Shown piece after piece: positions 32,850 to 43,564 of a DNA stretch of 64,000 nt. Both the position numbers and the translations under genes were made by a program. The stretch's first letter is position 1; each line of letters begins with the position of its first letter. The stretch spans positions 28,858,039 through 28,922,038 of the forward strand of contig NC_080067.1 in NCBI RefSeq assembly GCF_949987535.1. Reading direction: 5' to 3'. Source of the stretch: Balaenoptera acutorostrata (taxonomy: Eukaryota; Chordata; Mammalia; Artiodactyla; Balaenopteridae). Under the pieces are notes generated by a model. It did no database searches. It saw only the letters and a program-made list of their open reading frames with translations, and was not told the DNA's origin.

Positions 32850-32868
32850 CCAAAACTGAATGTTCCAT

Positions 32869-33655
32869 TCCCCACCCTCCCAGACTATTCACCAGCCTTC
32901 TTCCTCATCTTGATAAATGGTATCACCATCCACCAATTTGTTTCAACCAGAATCACCCTTGATTTCTTGCTTTCACTCATTCTTCCTGCCCCCCTGTAAG
33001 CAAGTCCTATCTATTACAACTAAAATAGTATGTCTTGAATGTGTCCTCTTCGCTCCCTCTATACTGCCACCACTCTGTCCAAGCCCCCAGGAGCAACCCC
33101 TTGAACAGGGACAACATCTAACTGCTCTCTGCTCTTTCCCTCAGGCCTCTCTTCAAACCATTCTTCAGGCCACAGCCAATGATCTTTTAAAAATTTAACT
33201 TGAATTATATCCCTCTACTTTTAAAAAACTTTACAGGCTTTTCTTTGTATTTAACATAAAATTCAGACTTTTAAGTGGCCTAAAGCCCTATATAGTGTGG
33301 GTCCTCCCACCATTTTCCTGTTCTTTCTTTTCCCATTGTTACCTCACCTTAAATATTCTTCCCCTTGTTCTCTGAATAGTGTCTTCCTTTCAGTGTTTTG
33401 GCTTCAGTTTAAACATAACTGCCTTAGAAACATCATTTCTTACTGCTCTATTTACTTTAGAATTCTGCTCTTCTTCTCTAATTCAGCACCTTGCTTCATT
33501 TCCTTCTTTGCACATTTTATACTTTGTAATAATTAATTTGTTTGCTTATCATCCATCTGCCCCACTGGCCCATAAGTTTCATGAGGGCAAGTTCTGGCTG
33601 TTAGGTGGCAACTTGGTAGATCTTTATTAAATGAATGAATGAATGAATGAATGAC
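32869..33655 (+). mobile_element. L2 LINE, right part with (AATG)n end
   Basis: Continues the L2 of 31380-31944: 'aatggtatcaccatccacca', 'gccacagccaatgatctttt', 'tggcctaaagccctatatag' and 'gcccataagtttcatgaggg caag'. It ends in a short tandem tail (aatg)5-6 at 33630-33653, a usual L2 terminus. Confidence 0.88.
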
Positions 33656-34139
33656 AATAGTGTATTCTATCCTTACCCTCTGGGTCCACCCAGAAACAGT
33701 GTCATCCCTCTCACGCACTCTGCCCCTTCAGTTCCTTGAAGACACGCTCCTTCCCTATCCCAAACAAGGCTTCTTCTTCCCTAAAATAAAATATTTTCCA
33801 GCTTTCCCTTTGTCACGTGATTTTGATGTCACTTTATAATCCTTGATATTCATTCAATAAATCTACTCAATAAAATAACAAATATTATTCACTCTCCTTT
33901 GGACAGGCCTCAGCTCTATTTTGTCAGGTTCTTATTAATATGTGTTCCCCTGCCCCCAGTAAATGGTATTTCCTAGAGTTGAAGAAACTCTTGTAGATGT
34001 TGACTGACTAGTCCAGCTCAGAGTTGACAAGGACTGTCATATCCCTCATTTCAGAGTCCATACTTCTATTGATTCATCCCAAGTGGGAGTTTCAAGAAGT
34101 CTAGAAGGGAAGGTGACGTCATCACAACAGTGGGGAGGT
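33656..34139. other. Unassigned, no gene seen
   Basis: No feature supported. Confidence 0.4.
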
Positions 34140-34415
34140 GGGAGTGTATCAATTACATGACTTTCGGTGAAAGTAACAGAAAACTCAACTATTAACAATG
34201 GATTGAACAATAAAGATTTTTAATATCTCATATAACCAGAAGCCAATCTTTAGGCTTGGTTAAGGAAGTGGTTCAGTGATGTCATTAAGGACTTAGGTCT
34301 TCAGTGTGTGTCTTTGTCCTTCAGTTTGCTTTCCTCATGCTTGCAAGATGGCTGCAGTAGCTCCAGGCATCACCAAGCCCAGATGTAGAAAAGGCACCTT
34401 TCTTTTCTTCTCATG
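34140..34415 (-). repeat. Ancient repeat, left part (split by L1 insertion)
   Basis: 'ggtgaaagtaacagaaaact caac', 'atgtcattaaggactta', 'catgcttgcaagatggctgc agtagctccagg' follow the order of an old mammalian repeat that continues with '…cattggccc…ggtcacatgcccacccctgaaccaatc'. That continuation is found at 40335-40450, on the far side of the L1. Family name and true orientation uncertain. Confidence 0.5.
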
Positions 34416-34429
34416 CATCTTTTTTTTTT
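34416..34429. repeat. Left target duplication of transducing L1 (candidate)
   Basis: catc followed by ten T's. The same 14 bases stand at 40321-40334, immediately beyond the L1 5' end. Low complexity limits the weight of this match. Confidence 0.55.
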
Positions 34430-35226
34430 TTTTTTTTTGGTCTGGTAAGTTTAGGTTGAATTTATTAAGAAACATTATCAAGTTTATAGCAAAATTAATT
34501 CCAAAATCATTCAGTACTCAATAATAGTGTCTGAGGACAGTTCTCATTCAGAAAAAATTCAGTCTCAGTCCTAAGCTCCAAAAATTAAAATGTAACTTTA
34601 CCACCATTAAGACATTAAGCTGCTATAAGGTAGGACAAGTCATTATATTCACCTTCTACTTCTGACAAAAAGTCATGGAACTGATGATATTTAAGTCCAT
34701 AAGAGTAAGTAAAATACCCCATGGACAGTTCTGTTTCAATAACAAATGAATATTTTACACAAGTGCTGATAAATAGTACAAGGAATAAAGATAGACTTTT
34801 AGAATTTTACATTTTAATAAATTTAAAACGTAAAATTTGTAAATTTCTCTAAACCTTTTTCTGCCCCACATGTATTTTTATCACCTCAGTTGTAGCACAT
34901 CTTAGCAGATTCCACTTCAGGTTGTAATAAATTAGTGCTTTTTCAACTTCTTTGAAAAAAAAATATATATATTTTAAATTTTTATTACTATTCAGAAAAG
35001 CTTAATCCAAATGGTGTTAACTGAGGCACCAACTAACTTTTGACCCAGTAGGAAAAGATGCAATAAAAAAATAGTAAAACTAGGACAAAATCAAATACAC
35101 GAAGCACTTACATACATAAGTAACATTCAAAAACAAGCTAATTGTAAAATGTCTCAAAATTCTACTATTACATTATAGAGTCACAACTAATATAAATCTA
35201 AAAAAATGTAGCTGGATCTTTTTTTT
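34430..35226 (-). mobile_element. Probable 3'-transduced DNA downstream of L1
   Basis: On the minus strand this follows the L1's own A-rich tail (35227-35275). It runs about 780 bp through non-L1 sequence, reaches AATAAA (34466 down to 34461) and, 22 bases later, a pure poly(A) (T-run 34420-34438). That is the expected shape of an L1 transcript that ignored its own polyadenylation site and used the next one. No protein frame is recognised in it. Alternative: an independent retroposed mRNA 3' end into which the L1 later landed. Confidence 0.6.
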
Positions 35227-35698
35227 CTTTTTCTTTTTTTTTAATTTTTGAATTTTATTTTATTTTTTTATACAGCAGGTTCTTATTAGTCATCAATTTT
35301 ATACACATCAGTGTATACATGTCAATCCCAATCCCCCAATTCAGCACACCACCATCCCCACCCCACTGCAGTTTTCCCCCGTTGGTGTCCATACGTTTGT
35401 TCTCTACATCTGTGTCTCAATTTCTGCCCTGCAAACTGGTTCATCTGTACCATTTTTCTAGGTTCCACATATATGTGTTAATATACAATATTTGTTTTTC
35501 TCTTTCTGACTTACTTCACTCTGTATGACAGTCTCTAGATCCATCCACGTCTCTACAAATGACCCAGTTTTGTTCCTTTTTATGGCTGAGTAATATTCCA
35601 TTGTATATATGGACCACATCTTCTTTATCCATTCATCTGTCGGTGAGCATTGAGGTTGATCCACGACCTGGCTATTGTAAATAGTGCTGCAATGAACA

Positions 35699-36019
35699 TT
35701 AGGGACATGTGTCTTTTTGAATTATGGTTTTCTCTGGGTAAATGCCCAGTAGTGGGATTGCTGGATCATATGGTAATTCTATTTTTAGTTTTTTAAGGAA
35801 CCTCCATACTGTTCTCCATAGTGGCTGTATCAATTTACATTCCCACCAACAGTGCAAGAGGGTTCCCTTTTCTCCACACCCTCTCCAGCATTTGTTGTTT
35901 GTAGATTTTCTGATGATGCCCATTCTAACTGGTGTGAGGTGATACCTCATTGTAGTTTTGATTTGCATTTCTCTAATAATTAGTGATGTTGAGCAGCTTT
36001 TCATGTGCTTCTTGGCCAT
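35699..36019 (-). pseudogene. L1 ORF2 C-terminal Cys-rich piece
   Basis: 106 codons in a different frame from the core. [20 protein letters not shown] is the Cys/His-rich region of L1 ORF2, followed by [14 protein letters not shown] lost base near 35700 ends it; the last block of ORF2 ([18 protein letters not shown]) is in a third frame at 35458-35664. Confidence 0.88.
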
Positions 36020-37673
36020 CTGTTATGTCTTCTTTGGAGAAATGTCTATTTAGGTCTTCTGCCCATTTTTGGATTGGGTTGTTTGTTTTTTTAATATTGA
36101 GCTGCATGAGCTGTTTATATATTTTGGAGATTAATCTTTTGTCCGTTGATTCGTTTGCAAATATATTCTCCCATTCTGAGGGTTGCCTTTTCGTCTTGTT
36201 TATGGTTTCCTTTGCTGTGCAAAAGATTTTAAGTTTCATTAGGTCCCATTTGTTTATTTTTGTTTTTATTTCCATTCCTCTAGGAGGTGGATCAGAAAAG
36301 ATCTTGCTGTGATTTATGTCAAAGAATGTTCTTCCTATGTTTTCCTCTAAGAGTTTTATAGTGTCTGGTCTTACATTTAAGTTTCTAATCCATTTTGAGT
36401 TTATTTTTGTGTATGGTGTTAGGGAGTGTTCTAATTTCATTCTTTTACATGTAGCTGCCCAGTTTTCCCAGCAGCACTTATTGAAAAGACTGTCTTTTCT
36501 CCATTGTATATCCTTGCCTCCTTTGTCATAGATTAGTTGACCATAGGTGCATGGATTTATGTCTGGGCTGTCTACCTTGTTCCATTGATCTATGTTTCTG
36601 TTTTTGTGCCAGTACCATATAGTCTTGATTACTGTAGCTTTATAGTATAGTCTGAAGTCAGGGAGTCTGATTCCTCCAACTCCGTTTTTTTCCCTCAAGA
36701 CTGCTTTCACTATTCGGGGTCTTTTGTGGCTCCATACAAATTTTAAGATTTTTTGTTCTAGTTCCATAAAAAATGCCATTGGTAATTTGATAGGGATTGC
36801 ATTGAATCTGTAGATTGCTTTGGGTAGTATAGTCATTTTCACAATATTGATTCTTCCAATCCAAGAACATGGTATATCTCTCCATCTATTTGTATCATCT
36901 TTAATTTCTTTCATCAGTGTCTTATAGTTTTCTGCATACAGGTCTTTTGTCTCCCTAGGTAGGTTTATTCCTAGGTATTTTATTCTTTTTGTTGCAATGG
37001 TAAATGGGAGTGTTTCCTTAATTTCTCTTTCAGATTTTTCATCATTAGTGTATAGGAATGCAAGAGATTTCTGTGCATTCATTTTGTATCCTGCAACTTT
37101 ACCAAATTCATTGATTAGCTCTAGAAGTTTTCTGGTGGCATCTTTAGGATTCTCTATGTATAGAATCATGTCATCTGCAAACAGTGACAGTTTTACTTCT
37201 TCTTTTCCAATTTGTATTCCTTTCATTTCTTTTTCTTCTCTGATTGCTGTGGCTAGCACTTCCAAAACTATGTTGAATAATAGTGGTGAGAGTGGACATC
37301 CTTGTCTCGTTCCTGATCTTAGAGGAAATGCTTTCTGTTTTTCACCATTGAGAATGATGTTTGCTGTGGGTTTGTCACATATGGCCTTTATTATGTTGAG
37401 GTAGGTTCCTTCTATGCCCATTTTCTGGAGAGTTTTTATCATAAATGGGTGTTGAATTTTGTCAAAAGCTTTTTCTGCATCTATTGAGATGATCATATGG
37501 TTTTTATTCTTCAATTTGTTAATATGGTTTATCACATTGATTGATTTGTGTATATTGCAGAATCCTTGCATCCCTGGTATAAATCCCACTTGATCATGGT
37601 GTATGATCCTTTTAATGTGTTGTTGGATTCTGTTTGCTAGTATTTTGTTGAGGATTTTTGCATCTATATTCAT
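35973..37673 (-). pseudogene. L1 ORF2 reverse-transcriptase core, 566-codon open frame
   Basis: This is the longest open frame in the window. The protein would be the L1 target-primed reverse transcriptase. Catalytic Asp lies in DAEKAF (residues 65-70), [14 protein letters not shown] is at 121-134 and the FADDM box at 165-169, so the three catalytic Asp are intact. Later blocks include [18 protein letters not shown] and the Cys-poor thumb region. An extra base near 36022 shifts the frame after KEDI and the C-terminus is lost; its remains continue in other frames at 35699-36019 (Cys-rich tip: [19 protein letters not shown]) and 35458-35664. There is no upstream endonuclease in frame, so no functional ORF2p is expected. 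Confidence 0.95.
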
Positions 37674-37813
37674 CAGTGATATTGGTCTGTAATTTTCTTT
37701 TTTTGTAGTATCTTTGTCTGGTTTTGGTATCAGGGTGATGGTGACCTCATAGAATGAGTTTGGGAGTGGTCCTTCCTCTGCAATTTCTTGGAAGAGTTTG
37801 AGAAGGATGGGTG

Positions 37814-38170
37814 TTAGCTCTTCTCTAAATGTTTGATAGAATTCACCTTTGAAGCCATCTGGTCCTGGACTTTTGTTGTTGGAAGATTTTTAATCACAGT
37901 TTCAATTTCATTACTTGTGATTGGTTTGTTCATATTTTCTATTTCTTCCTGGTTCAGTCTTGGAAGGTTATACCTTTGTAAGGACTTGTCCATTTCTTCC
38001 AGGTTGTCCACTTTATTGGCATAGAGTTGCTTGTAGTGGTCTCTTAGGATGCTTTGTATTTCTGCGGTGTCTGTTGTTAATTCTCCTTTTTCATTTCCAA
38101 TTTTATTGATTTGAGTCCTCTCCCTCTTTTTCTTGATGAGTCTGGCTAATGGTTTATCAATTTTGTTCAT
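37814..38170 (-). pseudogene. L1 ORF2 linker piece before reverse transcriptase
   Basis: 118 codons: [40 protein letters not shown] and a [19 protein letters not shown] block are typical of the ORF2 region between endonuclease and reverse transcriptase. Near 37885 a base is missing in the poly-Asn/Lys stretch, so the conserved S-P-G-P-D motif that should follow is in another frame. Confidence 0.88.
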
Positions 38171-38544
38171 CTTCTCAAAGAACCAGCTTTTAGTTTTATT
38201 GATCTTTGTTATTGTTTTCTTTGTTTCTATTTCATTTATTTCTGCTCTGATCTTTCTGATTTCTTTCCTTCTGCTAACTTTGAGTTTTGTTTGTTCTTCT
38301 TTCTCTGGTTCCTTTAGGTGTAAGGTTAGATTGTTTATTTCAGATTTTTCTTGTTTCTTGAGGTAGGCTTGTATAGCTATAAACTTCCCTCTTAGAACTG
38401 CTTTTGCTGCATCCCATAGGTTTTGGGTCGTCGTGTTTTCATTGTCATTTGTCTCTAGGTATTTTTTGATTTCCTCTTTGATTTCTTCAGTGATCTCTTG
38501 GTTATTTAGTAACGTATTGTTCAGCCTCCATGTGTTTGTGTTTT

Positions 38545-38850
38545 TTATGTTATTTCCCTGTAATTGATTTCTAATCTAATAGCATTGTGGTCAGAAAAGA
38601 TGCTTGATATGATTTCAATTTTCTTAAATTTACTGAGGCTTGATTTGTGACCCAAGATGTGATCTATCCTGGAGAATGTTCCATGCGCACTTGAGAAGAA
38701 AGTGTAATCTGCTGTTTTTGGATGGAATGTCCTATTAATATCAATTAAATCTATCTGGTCTATTGTGTCATTTAAAGTTTTTGTTTCCATATTAATTTTC
38801 TGTGTGGATGATCTGTCCATTGGTGTAAGTGAGGTGTGAAAGTCCCCCAC
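38545..38850 (-). pseudogene. L1 ORF2 endonuclease C-terminal piece
   Basis: 101 codons corresponding to the end of the apurinic-type endonuclease: GDFHTSLTPMDRSS, FHPKTADYTFFSSAHGTFSRIDHIL and [16 protein letters not shown]. The SDH triad motif of the exonuclease-endonuclease-phosphatase fold is visible. It is separated from the N-terminus by stops and frameshifts. Confidence 0.88.
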
Positions 38851-39222
38851 TATTATTGTGTTACTGTTGATTTCCTCTTTTATAGCTGTTAGCAGTTGCC
38901 TTATATATTGAGGTGCTCCTATGTTGGGTGCATATATATTTATAATTGTTATATCTTCTTTTTGGATTGATCCCTTGATCCTTATGTAGTGTCCTTCCTT
39001 GTCTCTTGTAACATTCTTTATTTTAAAGTCTATTTGATGTGATATGAGTATTGCTACTCCAGCTTTCTTTTGATTTCCATTTGCATGGAATATCTTTTTT
39101 CATCCCCTCACTTTCAGTCTGTATGTGTCCCTAGGTCTGAAGTGGGTCTCTTGTAGACAGCATCTATATGGATCTTGTTTTTGTATCCGTTTAGCAAGCC
39201 GGTGTCTTTTGGTTGGAGCATT

Positions 39223-39489
39223 TCATCCATTCACGTTTAAGGTAATTATCAATATGTATGTTCCTATGACCATTTTCTTAATTGTTTTGGGTTTGTTTTT
39301 GTAGGTCCTTTTCTTCTCTTGTGTTTCCCACTTAGAGAAGTTCTTTAGCATTTGTTGTAGAGCTGGTTTGGTGGTGCTGAATTCTCTTAGCTTTTGCTTG
39401 TCTGTAAAGCTTTTGATTTCTCCACTGAATCTGAATGAGATCCTTGCTGGGTAAAGTAATCTTGGTTGTAGGTTCTTCCCTTTCATCAC
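39223..39489 (-). pseudogene. L1 ORF1 C-terminus fused to ORF2 start, truncated
   Basis: 88 codons: the ORF1 C-terminal block (QPRLLYPARISFRFSGEIKS, FTDKQKLREFSTTKPALQ) runs on into the ORF2 endonuclease N-terminus (MVIGTYILIITLNVNG, whose Asn is a conserved endonuclease residue). It ends at a TGA where a Leu codon is expected. The endonuclease is therefore cut off at its start. Confidence 0.85.
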
Positions 39490-39582
39490 TTTAAGTATAT
39501 CATGCCACTCCCTTCTGGCTTGTAGAGTTTCTGCTGAAAAATCCGCTGTTAACCTTATGGGAGTTCCCTTGTATGTTATTTG

Positions 39583-40248
39583 TCATTTTTCCCTTGCTGC
39601 GTTCAATAATTTTTCTTTGTCTTTAATTTTTGCCAATTTGATTACTATGTGTCTTGGCGTGTTTCTCCTTGGGTTTATCCTGTATGGGACTGTCTTCGCT
39701 TCCTGGACTTTGGTGGCTATTTCCTTTCCCATGTTAGGGAAGTTTTTGACTATGATCTCTTCAAATATTTTCTCTGGTCCTTTCTCTCTCTCTTCTCCTT
39801 CTGGGACCCCTATAATGCAAATGTTGTTGCGTTTAATGTTGTCCCAGAGGTCTCTTAGGCTGTCTTCATTTCTTTTCATTCTTTTATCTTTATTCTGTTC
39901 CGCAGCCGTGAATTCCACCATTCTGTCTTCCAGGTCACTTATCCATTCTTCTGCCTCAGTTATTCTGCTATTGATTCCTTCTAGTGTAGTTTTCATTTCA
40001 GTTTTTGTATTGTTCATCTCTGTTTGTTTTTTCTTTAATTTTTCTAGGTCTTTGTTAAACATTTCTTGCATCTTCTCGATCTTCGCTTCCATTCTTTTTC
40101 CTAGGTCCTGGATCATCTTCACTATCATTATTCTGAATTCTTTTTCTGGAAGGTTGCCTATCTCCACTTCATTTAGTTGTTTTTCTGGGGTTTTATCTGG
40201 TTCCTTCATCTGGTACATAGCCCTCTGTCTTTTCATCTTGTCTCTCAT
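39583..40248 (-). pseudogene. L1 ORF1 remnant, N-terminal and central part
   Basis: L1 ORF1p is the RNA-binding chaperone of the retrotransposon particle. The open frame of 221 codons starts at the natural Met (MRDKMKRQ). It shows a long Glu/Lys coiled coil (about residues 35-105, e.g. KMIQDLGKRMEAKIEKMQEM), then the RRM-type block RMKRNEDSLRDLWDN, NICIIGVPEGEE, and the start of the C-terminal domain with NPRRNTPRHIVIKLAKIKDK and LLNAAREK. The frame then breaks (39489-39583), and the remaining C-terminal domain lies in another frame at 39340-39489. An antisense frame of 232 codons over the same bases is a shadow. Confidence 0.93.
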
Positions 40249-40320
40249 TCTGTGAATGTGGTTTTTGTTCCACAGGCTGCAGGATTGTAGTTCTTCTTGC
40301 TTCTTCTGTCTGCCCTCTCA

Positions 40321-40334
40321 CATCTTTTTTTTTT
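40321..40334. repeat. Right target duplication of transducing L1 (candidate)
   Basis: catc followed by ten T's, equal to 34416-34429. Beyond it the ancient repeat seen left of the insertion seems to resume ('ccacgtgtcacccctaaaac aaccaatggg', 40400-40430). Confidence 0.55.
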
Positions 40335-40450
40335 AATCCTAGAAGTCTTTCCTCCCCCTCCCACTCCCATATTTTCACATCTCATTGGTAAGAACTGGGC
40401 CACGTGTCACCCCTAAAACAACCAATGGGAAAGGGAAGCAATCATGATGT
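40335..40450 (-). repeat. Ancient repeat, right part
   Basis: 'acatctcattggtaagaact gggccacgtgtcacccctaa aacaaccaatgggaaaggg' looks like the continuation of the repeat at 34140-34415. Confidence 0.45.
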
Positions 40451-40454
40451 TGGG

Positions 40455-41735
40455 ATTGATTAATGAAGCTTCTCTGGAGTGGAGAAGGAACAAGTCTCTT
40501 CTGAAGCACAAGGCCCTGTCAGCCTTGAATCAACTCCGGGTTCTGCTAGCAAGGAAGTCAGGGCAGGGAATGACAAGCAACAGCAACTGCTTTAGGGCGG
40601 GTGATGCTTTTGGGTACGCAGACCTGTCTCTATGTCTCATCAATGTCTGCAGTGGTTGCCCTCTCCTGAAATGTGAACTTATCTTTTTCAAATTCTCAAC
40701 CACTTTCAAGGGTTTTCTTGGGGGTGAAACTTATTCTGGACATGCTATATTTCATCAAACCTAAGAAACCATAGACTACAAAGTTCACCATTATCTAGTG
40801 AACTTCTAAGATAGAAAAAGTTATTTTAAACTCTTACGTAATGTCTTAACAGTCATTCTGCATGGTCCTTGATTGGTCATACTAACCTGTGCTGCTTTGA
40901 AATTTCTTTCATCTCTTCTGAAGGATTTGTCAATTTCTCCAGCATTCAGTTGCTTTGCTGGATGTGGGGCAAATATAACTGCTTCATTTCTTGTAGATTT
41001 CACCCTTTTTGAGGTCTTGAAAGAAGTTGATTGTTGCTTTGTGAGAAAGTATAGAATGGCAGTTTTCCTGTAGCAACAAATACTTGCTTCACAAATGTCA
41101 AATTTACAGCCCCTTCCTCTGTTTCTTTTTGCATCCACAATAGCTCATTGTTCGAATACCAAAATATAGGATAATCTTTGGAGGGCCTTTTAAACGGCAT
41201 TGAACCTCCACACCCGTCCTTGCAGCCATGCATTGAACTCAGCTGAAAGTATGATAGCATGAACAGCTGTGACCAAGTTTGCCACACAGAGGCCATGACA
41301 ACTATCCCATGATTGCCTTGATTCTAAGGCACATTTTGATTTTAAAAGATGTTAAAATGTGGAGGGCGGGGAAGCCTGTCTTAGAATCTGTGAAATATGG
41401 TACCTCTAAATAGCATGGTAGTCTGTGGCTTAATCAAAACTATTGATGGTTTCATGTCCCTCATTAATGGCCAACTCGGGCATGGGCCTGCGTGGACTAA
41501 AAATGCAGAGACTGGCTGGGCAGCCATGGCCCGAGTGGTTCTAATTAGATCAGAGAGACGTGGAGCGGGGCTCTTTGCTGAGCTGGCTGTTCGGCATGAA
41601 TGGTCACCACTGGGGCCTGTGATTTTCTTATTGCTAATTGGACAAAGGCTTGTGTCGTCTGTCACTTCCTGCATTTGTTTTCTGCTTCACTGCACTCTTT
41701 GCCAAGGCAGTAAGATGTGGCTAGAAAGGAAGAGG
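40455..41735. other. Unassigned 1.3 kb, no gene seen
   Basis: Two minus-strand frames of about 100 codons (40821-41138 and 41000-41296) overlap in different frames and have no motif I recognise. 41318-41360 ('gattctaaggcacattttga') may be a relic of the same old repeat as 22064. No exon signals supported. Confidence 0.4.
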
Positions 41736-41737
41736 GG

Positions 41738-41748
41738 TGTGTGTGTGT

Positions 41749-41813
<65 letters not shown>

Positions 41814-41832
41814 CGAGGGAGAGAGAGAGGCA
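41738..41832. repeat. Compound (GT)n-(GA)n microsatellite
   Basis: About 22 GT units (one TATG interruption at 41751) pass directly into about 24 GA units with AA and GC interruptions. A 240-codon frame (41397-42119) runs through it and the neighbouring SINE and is not a gene. Confidence 0.95.
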
Positions 41833-41890
41833 GGCTTGCCAGTCTTGAGTTTAGTGATGAAAAACACTCACCTTTAAAAAATCGGTTCCT

Positions 41891-42278
41891 GGACTTCCCT
41901 GGTGGTAGAGTGGTTAGGAATCTGCCTGCCAATGCACAGGGAACACGGGTTCAAGCCCTGATCCAGGAGGATCCCACATGCAAGTATGTCCATGTGCCAC
42001 AACTACTGAGCCTGCGCTCTAGAGCCCGCGAGCTGCAACTACTGAGCCCGAGGGCCACAACTACTGAAGCCCACGTGCCTCGAGCCCATGCTCTGCAACA
42101 AGGGAAGCCACTGAAATGATAAGCGTGCACACCGCAATGAAGAGTAGCCCCCGCTTGCCACAACTAGAGAAAGCCCGTGCGCAGCAACGAAGACCCAATG
42201 CAGCCAAAAATAAATAAATAGGATAAACTTATAAAACAAAAATAAAATTAAATTAAAAAACAAACAAAAACAAAAAAC
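41891..42278 (+). mobile_element. CHR-type SINE with 14-bp target duplication
   Basis: Starts ggacttccctggtgg, contains the tRNA-like head, the tandem 'caactactgagcc' body and 'cgaagacccaatgcagccaa'. The A-rich tail is unusually long (about 75 bp, 42205-42278). Perfect duplication aaaaatcggttcct at 41877-41890 and 42279-42292. Confidence 0.95.
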
Positions 42279-42489
42279 AAAAATCGGTTCCTGAAATGAT
42301 GGGATCCAGTAGGCCATGTGAAATCAAAGAGGAAAACACAAGCCCTGGGTGGGATTCTGGCAAAGGGGCTCATGGGCACAATTTTCCTCCAGGACCCCCT
42401 CTCTGAGGCAAGGTCGGGCTCCTGCTGTGGCTGGGTCTGGACACTGCAAATCATGGAAAACAAAACCAGACCCAAGATCAGACTGCCTT

Positions 42490-42885
42490 CTGATGAACCT
42501 AGGGGCAGGACAGGAATAAAGATGAAGACGTAGAGAATGGACTTGAGGATATGGGGAGGGGGAAGGGTAAGCTGGGACAAAGTGAGAGAGTGGCATGGAC
42601 ATATATACACTACCAAATGTAAAGTAGATAGCTTGTGGGAAGCAGCCACATAGCACAGGGAGATCAGCTCGGTGCTTTGTGACCACCTAGAGGGGTGGGA
42701 TAGGGAGAGTGGGAGGGAGGGAGACGCAAGAGGGAAGAGATATGGGGACATATGTATATGTATAGCTGATTCACTTTGTTATAAAGCAGAAACTAACACA
42801 CCATTGTAAAGCAATTATAGTCCAATAAAGATGTTAAAAAAAGATGATCAATTAAAATAAAAAATAAAGAAAGGAAAAAAAAATG
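42490..42885 (+). mobile_element. L1 3' end, 5'-truncated
   Basis: 'gatgaacctaggggcaggac aggaataaaga', 'gtgggaagcagccacatagc acagggagatcagctcggtg', 'acaccattgtaaagcaatta tagtccaataaagatgtt' and an A-rich tail. This is the same 3' UTR type as 22966-23488. Target duplication not resolved. Confidence 0.9.
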
Positions 42886-42889
42886 TGCG

Positions 42890-43395
42890 AGAACCGTCTT
42901 GTCTGATGTCAAGCAATTGAAAAGGCCCTCTCGGTTCGGATGATTCGCTGAAAAAAATGTGCCCTTTCGGCCAAGCTCCCTCTGCCTTGAAGTCTGTTGT
43001 TTTCAGCGTCTCAGTCCCCGGCCCACCCACTCTGCATTGTGTTCGCAAACCATCCTAACATGTCAGCGTGTGCTTGTCAGCTTCAGAAAGGAAGGACCAG
43101 ACGGAGGTCTGTTCCCTATGGTACCCTTTTTCCCCCAGCACAGGCAGGCTGGGGCAGAGGCAGTTTCTGTTTCCGTTTTAGTAATCCACGCCCTCCTTCT
43201 CAGTTCTCCTAGCCCCCAAATCATGGTTTCTTCTTCTAATGTTTGCATTGTAAAATTTCTCCTCTTGGTAAGGAGCAGAGGAAAAAAAATAGTTCTTTTC
43301 TTTCTGGAAATAGTAAGTGGGATTTGCACCGCAGGTTAACTGTTTGTGCTCTGCACTCTGATAAAACTGGCAGCAAAACCCGCCTCCTTCCCTTA
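42890..43395. other. Unassigned, no gene seen
   Basis: Overlapping short frames on both strands only. Confidence 0.45.
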
Positions 43396-43397
43396 TA

Positions 43398-43562
43398 ATG
43401 TATAACCCGGGGCAAGTCCCTTAACCTCCGCAAATCTAGACTTGCTTATTTGAAAAATGAGGACAGAAATGGGAGACATGTCTCCGATCGTTTGGGGATG
43501 ACATGGGATCACTCATGCACTGCCTGGCACCTGCTAAGTGTCCAACAAATGGTAGCCAGCAC
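43398..43562 (+). repeat. MIR SINE
   Basis: 'acccggggcaagtcccttaa cctccgcaaatct' and 'gcactgcctggcacctgcta agtgtccaacaaatggtagc' give MIR order in plus orientation. Confidence 0.75.
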
Positions 43563-43564
43563 CG

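Larger units (their letters stand above)
35227..40320 (-). mobile_element. Nearly full-length L1, inactive
   Basis: About 5.1 kb on the minus strand: a short 5' leader (40249-40320), ORF1 remnants (39340-40248), ORF2 remnants (35458-39270), 3' UTR ('acagcaggttcttattagtc', 'cacaccaccatccccacccc', 35235-35400) and A-rich tail. The long 5' UTR that would carry a promoter is missing. Both reading frames are broken by several frameshifts and stops, so it is not mobile. It is nevertheless the best-preserved L1 in the window, and the codon and protein similarity to the young cetartiodactyl L1 is high. Confidence 0.95.

Noticed and set aside
39557..40255. 232-codon plus-strand open frame
   Set aside because: Antisense shadow of L1 ORF1; the real protein features are on the minus strand.
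35216..40332. Shorter target duplication (atc plus eight T's) for the L1 alone
   Set aside because: Possible, but shorter and lower in complexity than the 14-bp match at 34416/40321, and it leaves the split old repeat and the second poly(A) unexplained.
40821..41296. Two ~100-codon minus-strand frames considered as exons
   Set aside because: They overlap in different frames, and neither has splice sites or recognisable motifs.
41397..42119. 240-codon plus-strand open frame
   Set aside because: It runs through the GT/GA microsatellite and into the CHR SINE; the Val-Cys and Arg-Glu runs are repeat translation.
42248..42751. 167-codon minus-strand open frame
   Set aside because: Antisense of another L1 3' UTR and a SINE tail.
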